A DNA stretch of 64,000 nucleotides from Volvox africanus. Its lineage: Eukaryota > Chlorophyta > Chlorophyceae > Chlamydomonadales > Volvocaceae. Below, one piece after another: positions 55,585 to 64,000 of the stretch. Under the pieces are notes generated by a model that searched no databases, was not told where the DNA came from, and worked only from the letters and a program-made list of their open reading frames with translations. Positions within the stretch are counted from its first letter, which is position 1. Each line of letters begins with the position of its first letter. The stretch spans positions 2,431,501-2,495,500 of the forward strand of contig BSDZ01000009.1 in assembly GCA_030268105.1 (NCBI GenBank), written 5' to 3'. The position numbers and the translations under genes are program-made.

Positions 55585-57260
55585 ATGGCGGCACCCAATG
55601 CATACAATGGCATGCCCAGGTTTCCTAACTTCAAAGTATGATTTTGTTTCTTAGGCTTGCGCCCGCCAACTAAAGCGATCCCGCGTCGCGACATAGGTGC
55701 ACAAGCTTCTCGGCAAGGGCAACTATGGAAAATTTTACAAAGTGGAGCACGAGAGTGACAAGCAGCTATATGCGATCAAGGAAGCGGACCTTGGATCTAT
55801 GTCACAGGCCGAGCGCGCAGATGCCGTGAACGAGGTTCGCCAAGTGGCTGCACATTTTACCCGAGCCGCTCGTTGTGCACCGGCCACCTCAGCGCCGCTG
55901 GACCTCTGATGGTAAGTCGCTAGTTCGCTTTGGGTGAAGGGACTGGCAGGGCAACAAATTGGATCGTTGTTGGGACGTACAGGATGGTGTTGTGTTCGTC
56001 CGTAATTATTGAGTCTGCAAGCTGATCACCCTGATCCGTTTTCGATTTGGAAAAACCCTGATGGGATATCCCGTTTGCGGCCTCCTGGCGCAGGCTCCAC
56101 AAGGGGAGCCCTTTTAGGAACAATAGTGGTACCTAAAGATGTAAAGCAGCTGCCGAAGCACCTGCCACCACCGTCGTATGACAGCGAGAATGTTGTGCAG
56201 CCTCCGCGGCTGTCACAGCTCAGGTACCAGTCACGCCAGCAGCGGCAGTGCCACCTGGCGCCCAGCGTATTGTGTCATGATGCAATGGCGTGTCGGTCCC
56301 CAAGTGCAAATAGCCATCGCAGGCGCAGGCGTCAAAACCCGCGCTTAAGGTTGCCCCATCGCATCAAGGTATAACAAGATGCAAAATGCTTGCATTTAGA
56401 GCGCTAACAGTGTTGGTTGTATTCCCGTAGCCTCCTTGATGGAATTCAAGGATGAAACCGCTGTCATGAACGAATGCAACGTCCCTCCGTTACAACCCAC
56501 GTTCTATGCAGGCCCCAGACCTCCATTGCGAGATATCAGCCGGCTACCGTCGCCAGCGGAGTTTCGTTCTATATTGGACAATCAGCGAGATAACAGCCGG
56601 GCGCCGTCGCCGGGGGAGGGACGGTCAATACTGGATAATCGGCGAGGGTTTGGTGGTGCGTATTCACACGTGCCAAGGCGTGACGATGATTGTGCTTTCA
56701 AGCTTCTGCTTTTCAATTGCTGGGTGACATGTGTCTACGTCAAGTTGTGACGCCCCTTGGTCAGGGACAATAATATATCGTAGTAGTTCCCGAAGTGAGA
56801 AAGTGGGAAGGACGCCGCTTCCTGCGCAAAATAAAGCCAGGATGCCAGGTGCAATAGCTCAGATGTGGCTACTGGCCCGTGGCTTCATCTTGTTTCGCGT
56901 TGGGTACCGTGTTTGCCTATGACGTTGCAAACACAAGCTCACCTTGCACGCATCCTTTACCGACTGCCAAAAGAGACCTTTCCAGATGCCTTTGTTGTCG
57001 AAAACACTGCCTTCTCTGGCTTGGCCAAGCCCTAACGCATGCCCCCACTGACGTGTGTTGGTGTTTGCACAAGGCCAACTCCACTACCACTGCTCTTACC
57101 TCGCAGCAGCGTGTATGGTGGGGCAATCAGCGCTGCTGCTGCAGCAGCGGCTGCTGCTGCTGCGGTCGCTGCGTATCAGCAGCGATGGACACCCAATCCA
57201 CCTCCAGCGGTGTTCAACATGCCGCCGTCTATTCCCTATCGGCGCATGTCAATCTCCTGA
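55585..57260 (+). pseudogene. truncated NIMA-related (NEK) kinase gene lacking the catalytic core
   Basis: Exon 1 (55585-55635) encodes MAAPNAYNGMPRFPNFK. After a 61-base intron, exon 2 from 55697 encodes the kinase N-lobe: glycine loop LGKGNYGKFYKV, the VAIK-type lysine in YAIKEADLG, and the C-helix glutamate in ADAVNEVR. The match then stops. The frame runs into a stop near 55907, and no HRD, DFG or APE motif occurs in any frame before 57260. Further on are segments that look like a NEK C-terminal tail: VVPKDVKQLPKHLPPPSYDS (~56130), PRPPLRDISRLPSPAEF with a duplicated SILDN-type unit (~56510-56650), and an Ala-run followed by PPSIPYRRMSIS ending at 57260. This looks like an internal deletion of a duplicated NEK gene. 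An active truncated regulator is less likely. Confidence 0.6.
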
Positions 57261-57712
57261 ATAGGCCTGCAAGCCCGAAACCATATATTCTGCGTTCCTA
57301 CGGCGTGGCTCGTCCCATAATCGTCTGGTACGGCCATTCCTAGCATAAGAATTTTTTTGTCCGCCCTCAGGCAGGCTAGGAATTTCCTACCCGTAGGATG
57401 GAGCAAATGGAGCATCTTGTTGATTTGGAATGGATTAATGTACTTCCGTTGTTGCAAAGTCGGCAGCGCAGTCCTAATAAGTTCCTAATAAGTTTTGCCG
57501 AGGAAGAGAGTTTGCATGGCAATTACACGACGTTCCTCACACATGTAGTAATTTTGATTAAGTATATTTGTTTTATTATAGGATTGACCATTCACATGGT
57601 CTTCACGCAGGGTGTCTAGTAGTTGAGAGCCGCAAAGGCCTCTTGAGATGCTGGGTGCTTCATTTTTTTTTGAAGCACTTGTGCTTCAAGTGTAATGGTG
57701 TGTGGGCCGTAC

Positions 57713-58371
57713 ATGTACGACTACTACGGCAGCGTAGTTTAATTGGAAGAGCACTGACATTCCCGTCAGGTGGAATGGGTTCGAATCCCATCGCTGTCAC
57801 CACGGGTTGCTCGAGGCTTACAGCAATCTGTGGATATGTGGTGGCAAGCCCATCTCCAGAAGGCTGGGAGCCGTGGATGAGGAGACATTGGACAAACAAG
57901 GCCCATCTGAAGCTGGACAAGAAATTGATCGGAGGCTACTAAGAAAGCATGGCTAAGCCGAACCTCGCACGAGACTAAGATGAGGGGTGCAGAATTCCCA
58001 AGCGGCTGAAGCGGGTCGTAGGGGGCTTAGTACCCTCCGCCAGGACAAAGGGTGCCGCAAGCACAGGGTGCCATGTGGTAGTGCGTGACATGGGCGGTGC
58101 AGATTTCAGGAGGCCTGGTGTATGTATACAGGAGCACCCGACTCTGGCAAGATGCAAGAACGGGTCGTGTCCCACAGCGTGAGTGTGGCGTGTGGCCAGC
58201 GATAATGGTTCAACGTTCATCGAAGAAGGATGGACGATCAACCGGGATAGCGGTGGAGATATGGAGTATAGGGAGTCCGTGAAGTGTACCCCCTCAGTGC
58301 CGTATCCCCCTTAACACACGCCAGGCTTCGGCCGGAGTAATGTAATAATAATAATAATGTACGACTACTAC
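57713..58371 (+). mobile_element. tRNA-derived SINE with 15-bp target-site duplication
   Basis: The element body is 57728-58356 (629 bp), flanked by ATGTACGACTACTAC at 57713-57727 and again at 58357-58371. The head (57728-57802) folds as a tRNA. It has a pol III A box (TAGTTTAATTGG, 57735-57746) and a perfect B box (GGTTCGAATCC, 57778-57788). It includes a discriminator base and a CCA end at 57800-57802. The body is unrelated to a tRNA and has no long open frame. The tail is TAATGTAATAATAATAATA, the simple-repeat tail typical of SINEs mobilised by LINEs whose 3' ends carry similar repeats. The intact duplications suggest a fairly recent insertion. Confidence 0.88.
57728..57802 (+). other. tRNA-like head of the SINE (not a functional tRNA gene)
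   Basis: The acceptor stem GGCAGCG pairs with CGCTGTC (one G-U). The D stem GTTT/GAGC, anticodon stem CTGAC/GTCAG and T arm ATGGG-TTCGAAT-CCCAT all form. The anticodon loop is only six bases (ATTCCC), or eight if one stem pair is opened, so the anticodon identity is not assignable. A genomically encoded CCA is unusual for a nuclear tRNA gene and suggests descent from a mature tRNA. Confidence 0.8.
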
Positions 58372-60060
58372 ATTATCCCCCCTCTGGAATGCACGTCTCA
58401 GGCACTTTGGCCGTATCAGCTGATGCCAACCATTGCATGCCCAGGCCATGGGGAGGTTTATACTCTTTCCCATGTCATGACATGTGCCACGCTCACATGC
58501 GTCCTAAAGCAGCAGTCCTCATCAGCCAGTCAACTACTCTCGTATTTTCGCAGGTAATCACGACCTCGTTGGTCCGGTTATCACAGACAGATGATGTCTA
58601 CTGAGATGGAACTGGGGACCTCGGGATCCCATCAGGATCTCGCTACCATTGTAATAGTTGAGAGCCACATCTTGAGAATCTACATTATCCTTTGGTCGGT
58701 GTGGTTGGGAATGTCAACCTGGACATGGTCATGGGCTGCCTTACACAAGGCTTTGGCACGGGGTAATGACTTTTGCAAACAGATTACCAGCGATTTAAAT
58801 GATTGGTACTTCGAGACTGGGTTCTGGGTTGTGTCACCAATCACATGGCGGTATGTGTTTGTACGTACAACCGCCATGTGTTTGCATGTACAAACCTAGG
58901 GCAGTTGGGACATCAGGCTGCCTTGTTTCGCCACGGTCACATAACTAGTTACTTCTCATCTGATACCTCAAGTACATGTACACTAGCACAGCCGGGAAAA
59001 GCGAGCAGTACGATGGCATCCACCTTGCGAGATCCTGGGACATCTGTGGGACACGTCTGTTCAGTGTTTGACTATGTTGAGTAATAATAACAATTGACAG
59101 AACCAAAAGATCGGGGGCAAGGGCTTTCCAAAAGGCAAGCAAGGACAGGGGTTGCAGGAGTGGGCTTTCTCAGATGTGCTTTTGGGCACTGTCAATCCTG
59201 AGTTCATACATGCCACAGTCTTGCTGGTATGTCCCGAGGGACATCCTGACAATACAACTGTACCACGTGGTTCAAGTGTGCCTCCTTGTGACTGGCAGGG
59301 TTCATTACGACGCGTTAAGCAGCCGCATTACACAGCCACACCGGACCGATAACTTATGTTATCTTATAATATAAAATACTATTATTAACTGTTGTTTATA
59401 AAATCTGAATCAGATCATAAACTTTCGTGAGTGAGCATGTGAGCAAAGTTTGTTTTGAAGCAGAATTCTTCAGTAAATGCCTGATGCTGGATGTTGTATC
59501 CTTAATGCATTTTGGTAATTCATTAAGTATAATAATTATCTGTTTATTATTTTATGATATAATATATTTAATTATCAGATTAACTGTTTCATGTTCCCAT
59601 CTAGCATTCGATTTGTGGATTTGGTCTTGGCTGTCGACGACCAATACTAACCGATTTCCTGAAACATCCGAACCTGTCGGTTACTCCATAACCTGTATGG
59701 AATGGGCCATTTACCGCCTGAATGGTAAATGGTGGAACATCTGGTTCCTGGTTCACTGAATCTCCGGTTGTAGTGGTGACTTCTGAAGGTCACGCCCGGC
59801 TCGAGGCCTTATGGTCTCTCAAGTACGACCTAGTCGGCGGCTCTACTTAATCGGGCTCTGGCACAACAACCGGTATCTTTTGATACCACCCTTCGTGGGT
59901 ACGATATACAACAAGCTGATATCGAGACTGTTCCTCCCTGGGACGTCTCGTCAAGTCTTCCGCTGAAATCGTTCAAGCCTTCTCAAGTCTTTCTGTGGTA
60001 ACTGCTCAAGCCACTCTAACCGCGCAACGCGCTCAAACCACTCAAGCTGCCCTTTTATAA
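58372..60060. other. AT-rich, probably transposon-derived; likely contains the gypsy 5' LTR/leader
   Basis: 1.7 kb between the SINE and the gag start, with only short frames. Inverted repeats occur at 58836-58866, at 59707-59732 (CCATTTACC/GGTAAATGG) and at 59872-59887 (GGTATCTTTTGATACC). The gypsy LTR edge and primer-binding site should be in the right half. The 3' LTR is outside the window, so they could not be defined by comparison. Confidence 0.4.
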
Positions 60061-62062
60061 ATGGACATCGACCATGATCTTCCTCCTGCCGACATCCCTC
60101 TGGACATGGAGACATTGCCTGAGGAGCTGAGCGCCGCCATTTTCGCTGCGGCTACCACCGTGTCAACACCTCAGACCCGTCGGAGCGGCACTTCTGCCCA
60201 GTCACTCCGATCTATCGCAAATCAACTTCACGCGCGGACTTCAAAATTTTTGAAGTTCATCGAAGGCATCCAAGCGTTGGGTAGGCCCTGGTCCTTGCCT
60301 TTGCTTTGCCTTTCGCCAGAACAGTCACTCGCAGTTCGATCTGTTAGGCTTTCAGGCATACAATATGCAAGCCTCGAACTTAGCGAATGCTGTCTCGGCT
60401 CTTGCTGCCAACACCTTTCAGTTTGTTGGCCGGATTGCTGCTAATGCTAGCCAAGCGAATAGGTGGGAATGGCTCTCTAGGTTGACACAGCCACCAAATG
60501 CTGCTGTGGCAGGTGGTATCGACCTTCCGAACCAGCCTTCACCTATTCCCAGGCAAGGCGGCACAGCATCCCCTGAGGCACCTACATCACCTATTTATGC
60601 CCCATCCCCTTTTTATGTGTGTAGGATAGGGGGGTACATCACCCGTGGCCACTAACCTGGCAGTCCCTACCTTCCCCGGTGTTTCGGGGCACCCTCATCC
60701 AGTCTCCCATGCCGACTTCTCCGAAATCAGTGGTTTTCCCAGGTTCAGCACCCACCACCAGCATCCAGCGGAATCTGCCGAATCAACTAAGGCGTCAACT
60801 CCGCTACTGGTCAGCTCGCAGGTCACTTTAATTGGGGTCGTCACCGTCCATCGACATGGGGGCACCCTGCCCTTAACATTAGGGTCTTTGGCCCGCTCCC
60901 CTTTTTTTTCGTCTTTGCCCCATCCCCTTTTTATGTTCATGGCCCTGCTGTAGTGTCAAACCATTTGACACCTGGTGCCGTGGATATTCCTGGGACGGCT
61001 CCCGCTGCTGCCGCAACAACTTGTGCTGCTGTTGCGGGCACCTCTTCCAGGCCACCTGGGCCTCCTCATACTGGACATGAGGACGAGGTGATAAAAATAG
61101 CGATCGCAGTGCCTAAGCTGAATATCCCTATGGATGTTAAGCTTTCTGATTTAGGACGAGTTGCTGCACCTCTAACACGGGCCTTTGTCTGTAATGTTAG
61201 GAACTACTTTGCCACAGCCCGTGGGGGTCAACAGGACTCAACGCGCCGTCTTTTCTTGGCCACTGCCTTTGAAGGCGCGGCAAGATTATGGCACGATCAA
61301 TGGACTAACGCAAGGGATTCCTATACATCTGAGGAACTGCTAGAAGCACTGCTTGTCCGTTTTGCACCCCAGGTCCAGTCACGTGACACTGAGACACGCC
61401 TGAAATTAAATGCTGGCAAATACCGCATGCGCCCTGGAGAAACTGTCTCTGCCTATCAGAGCCGCTTTGAGGCTCTTGTCACGCCCATTGTGGACCTGTC
61501 TGATAGTGAGCGTGTGTTTTGGTTTCAGCAGGGCCTCTCATCCGACCTTAGTGGGGACTGTGCAACTGACCTGTCAGGTAAAACCTTTAAGTCATATACA
61601 GACTTGGTTCAGTTCTCCCTGGGAGCTGAACTTAGGTTACTGGCCCGACGGGAATCTGACAAACTGGCCCGTCCCAAAATGAACATGCTGTCGGTACAGG
61701 ACATGGCCTGCGACGACCCTGATGAGGAGACCCCGGCGCCCCCGACCAAAAAACCGCGGGCTGCATCCGTTCGTCCAGGCATCACCGGGCACGAGGATCA
61801 GCCGCGGCAGGTTAAGGGCGCCGGTAAGTCTAAGAGGGGCGGCGGACAGCAGGGGAGGCACTTGGCCCCAAAAGGGGGCCACGTGCAGAAGAAGGGGCCT
61901 AAGCAGAACCTGGCGGAGTATCTAACCACATTCAAATGTACTAGACGGGAGTTCCATTTTCGTAAACAACATGGGATGTGCCTCCGTTGCGGTTCCGACC
62001 AACATAGGGTTGACTCCTGCCCAATGCTGGGGGCGGAGAAAAATAAGGGTAAGGACCACTAG
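60061..62062 (+). pseudogene. gypsy gag, interrupted
   Basis: The first piece starts MDIDHDLPPADIP at 60061. The frame then shifts, and from ~60341 onward the gag frame reads on through ANAVSALAANTFQF. At 60617 it is broken by the inserted 298-bp repeat. It resumes after 60935 in the same frame and ends at TAG 62060-62062. The conserved capsid region includes FEGAARLWHDQW, TSEELLEALLVRF, and RPGETVSAYQSRFEALV. A CCHC zinc knuckle (CLRCGSDQHRVDSC) is at ~61979-62020, binding element RNA. The insertion plus one duplicate is 318 bases, a multiple of three, but it contains stops, so the protein is truncated. Confidence 0.85.
60598..60935 (+). mobile_element. 298-bp short element (281-bp repeat, copy 2) inserted in gag with 20-bp duplication
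   Basis: The 20-base direct repeat TGCCCCATCCCCTTTTTATG occurs at 60598-60617 and 60916-60935. Between them lies 60618-60915: the 281-bp repeat shared with 33252-33532, plus a T-rich 17-base tail (CCCTTTTTTTTCG...). The codons on either side of the duplication join in the gag frame, so the empty site would be intact coding sequence. The long duplication and absence of terminal inverted repeats point to target-primed retrotransposition (SINE-like) rather than a DNA transposon. Confidence 0.9.
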
Positions 62063-64000
62063 GAACTTGCCCAGGCTGGTATAGAGGGATCACCACCTGG
62101 GGTCTTTGCTGTGGGCCAGATGGTAGCAAAGTGCCGTGCAGTACGGGCTCTTTTGCCCTCTGTTTTAAACCATGTGGAGCAGGTGATAGGGAGACGTTTT
62201 TCTTCTGATGCACGAACTGTCCGTGCCGGCTTTGATGGCTTTTGTAATCTGTTTGAGCCTCAAGGTCGCCCCCTATCCTCCGCTAACTTGGGTGGGCATA
62301 CTATCTTGTTCACTCCCTCTTCACTCTGCGAGCTACAGAAGCAATTAGCTCACTTTAGGGCATGCAAACATCAACACCCTGATACCTCAGCATGCATCTT
62401 GCTGCCTGAGTATGTGTCCCGACGCAACCCTTCTTTTCTGTCGGGAATGCAACGGGTCTTAAGGTTTAATCCAGGGACGGCTCTTTTCCATAGCCTTGAT
62501 ATGGCAGGTGAGGTCGTTTAGCTCCCTGGAAGCCCATACTCTGTTGACGTCTGGTTTGCTGCTCCTAAACCGGTTCAGGAGGGCTTGCCTGAGACTGAAC
62601 CCTGTATTTCTGTTCTCTGCTTGCCTAAAGCTGCTGCCCTGATAGGTGCTGGCGTACCTCTGATCACTGTAAGTACGGCAGGTCGTACGTTCACCGCCCT
62701 AGCCGACTCTGGAGCCAGTGATGATTTCATTTCGGCATCAGTGGTTACGCAGCTTGGCCTGAAACCTAGCCCATGCTCCTGGTCAGAAGTTACCCTTGCT
62801 GATGGGGGTAAGCAGGCTATCTTGGGGCAGGTTAATCTTCGTCTATCTGCAGGTCCTTTAAGGTTAAATGTCCGCCCATACGTGTTGCCTGAGCTAACTG
62901 ACGCTGCCACGTATATCTTGGGTTCTTCCATGCTAGCACAGTATGGGGCTGTCCTTGACTATGAGTCTAAATCTTTGCGCCTGCGCAAGGGGAATCTAGT
63001 CTGCAAGGTACCCTTTACTACTGCCGGACAGCCACCAGATCAGATGACACCTGCGCCTTGCTTTAATTATGCAACCACTGCTATCTGTCAGCACACTGAA
63101 CCTGAAGTTGTTGGCAGAAAAGCAGCAGTTCGCATGATTCACAAGGGGGCCCATGCTTTACTAGTACGGCCCAAGTTGCACCTGAATGCAACTTCTATCC
63201 CAGCTGATGCCACTGACCCTGAGCTTGAGGCCCTGTTACAGGAATATGCAGATATATTCCAGGAGGTCCCTGGTAAGCCTCCAATGCAGCCTGTGGATCA
63301 CACCATACCTTTGGTGCCTGGTGCAGTACCCGTTTCCCGCCCCATGTATCGGCTAAGCCCCTTGGAGCTGGACGAGGTCAAACGACAGGTTACTGAGCTG
63401 CTGAAAAAAGGTACGATACGGCCAAGCACATCCCCATACTCCGCCCCTATTCTGTTTGTGGGAAAGAAGGATGGGACTCTGAGAATGTGCATTGACTATA
63501 GGGGGTTAAATGCCGCAACGGTTAAGAACCGTTACCCCCTCCCACGTGTCGATGATCTGCTGGATAAGCTAAAAGATTCTGCATTCTTTAGCTCTATTGA
63601 CCTCCAGCAGGGGTATAATCAGATTCGTATAGCAGAATCTGACATCCCTAAAACGGCTTTCCGTACGCCGTTTGGCCATTTTGAATATACCGTCCTTAGT
63701 TTCGGACTGACGAACGCCCCTGCAACGTTCCAAGCCGTCATGGACCGCATCTTCAGGCCATACATCGACAAATTCGTCATCTGTTATCTGGACGATATCC
63801 TGGTGTTTTCAAAGACCCGTGAGGAGCACATACAACACCTCCGCCTGGTCTTTGAGGTTCTGCAGCGTGAGCAGCTGTATGCTAAGCATTCTAAGTGCCA
63901 CTGGGCACAACCACAGGTGGAGTATCTGGGGCATATAGTGTCTCAGGGTGGCATACGGATGGACCCCCGGAAAACTGCTGTTGTTCGGGATTGGCCAGTG
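62063..64000 (+). CDS. gypsy pol (extra domain, protease, reverse transcriptase), 3'-truncated by window, one internal TAG
   Basis: Reading continues in the gag frame after TAG 62060-62062. A ~150-residue region of unknown role follows ([35 protein letters not shown], then VDVWFAAP), containing a second TAG at 62519-62521. The aspartic protease signature [13 protein letters not shown] is at ~62699, and [19 protein letters not shown] is the second protease motif. The RT domain starts near [11 protein letters not shown] (~63329). It includes [20 protein letters not shown], the first catalytic Asp in [24 protein letters not shown], and the active-site YLDD at 63785-63796, then VEYLGHIVS. RNase H and integrase lie beyond the window. 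RT motifs are intact, so the stops may be recent or read through. Confidence 0.9.

Larger units (their letters stand above)
60061..64000 (+). mobile_element. Ty3/gypsy LTR retrotransposon, partial (runs off the window)
   Basis: Gag, zinc knuckle, aspartic protease and reverse transcriptase occur in Ty3/gypsy order on the plus strand. The window ends after the RT core. Defects: a frame change in early gag between ~60270 and 60330, a 298-bp insertion at 60618, and in-frame TAG codons at 62060 and 62519. The 5' LTR edge is not resolved, so the start given is the first gag-like ATG. Confidence 0.9.

Noticed and set aside
57728..57802. Functional tRNA gene
   Set aside because: The cloverleaf is complete, but the anticodon loop has six (or eight) bases, a CCA end is encoded, and the sequence is the head of a 629-bp element with its own target-site duplication.

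Overview
The window looks like nuclear DNA of a volvocine green alga (Volvox, Gonium or Chlamydomonas relatives). The genes are intron-rich, with Ala/Gly/Gln-rich homopolymer runs inside very long exons. Introns are GT-AG with pyrimidine-rich acceptors, and intergenic DNA is more AT-rich than exons. The proteins include plant-lineage types: a FatA/FatB-type thioesterase, a BASS4/SLC10A7-type carrier and a prokaryotic-type plastid aspartate aminotransferase. All exon structures below were worked out by hand from splice signals, reading-phase continuity and protein-family landmarks. No database search was possible, and the species is not identified.

Layout. 1-4033 (+): 3' part of a URB1/Npa1-like nucleolar ribosome-biogenesis gene. 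4674-11300 (+): a ~1,745-residue protein with a long disordered region carrying SUMO-interaction-like and PIP-box-like motifs, followed by a C-terminal GIY-YIG domain resembling plant EFFECTOR OF TRANSCRIPTION proteins. 13252-17806 (+): BASS4/SLC10A7-like transporter in eight exons. 19681-20343 (+): small gene with a possible N-myristoylation start. 20344-23800: gene-poor. 23803-26162 (-): acyl-ACP thioesterase in seven exons. 27903-32239 (+): low-complexity gene, also with a myristoylation-type start. 32240-36495: gene-poor, holding one copy of a 281-bp repeat. 36496-40702 (-): complete eight-exon prokaryotic-type aspartate/prephenate aminotransferase. 41426-53657 (+): large HEAT-repeat gene resembling Rif1, divergent from the aminotransferase. 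55585-57260 (+): fragment of a NIMA-related kinase gene lacking its catalytic core. 57728-58356: complete tRNA-headed SINE with a 15-bp target-site duplication. 60061-64000 (+): Ty3/gypsy element cut by the window edge, itself interrupted by the second copy of the 281-bp repeat.

Biologically, the thioesterase (fatty-acid release), the aminotransferase (nitrogen/aromatic amino-acid metabolism) and the BASS-type carrier would fit plastid metabolism. The URB1-like, Rif1-like and GIY-YIG proteins are nuclear types. No operon-like organisation is expected or seen. The right-hand 9 kb is a nest of transposable elements.

The most interesting items are the GIY-YIG protein with PCNA/SUMO-type motifs, the SINE whose tRNA head retains a CCA end, the 298-bp insertion that splits the gypsy gag frame with a 20-bp duplication, and a 75-bp structured element present twice in inverted orientation 50 kb apart.
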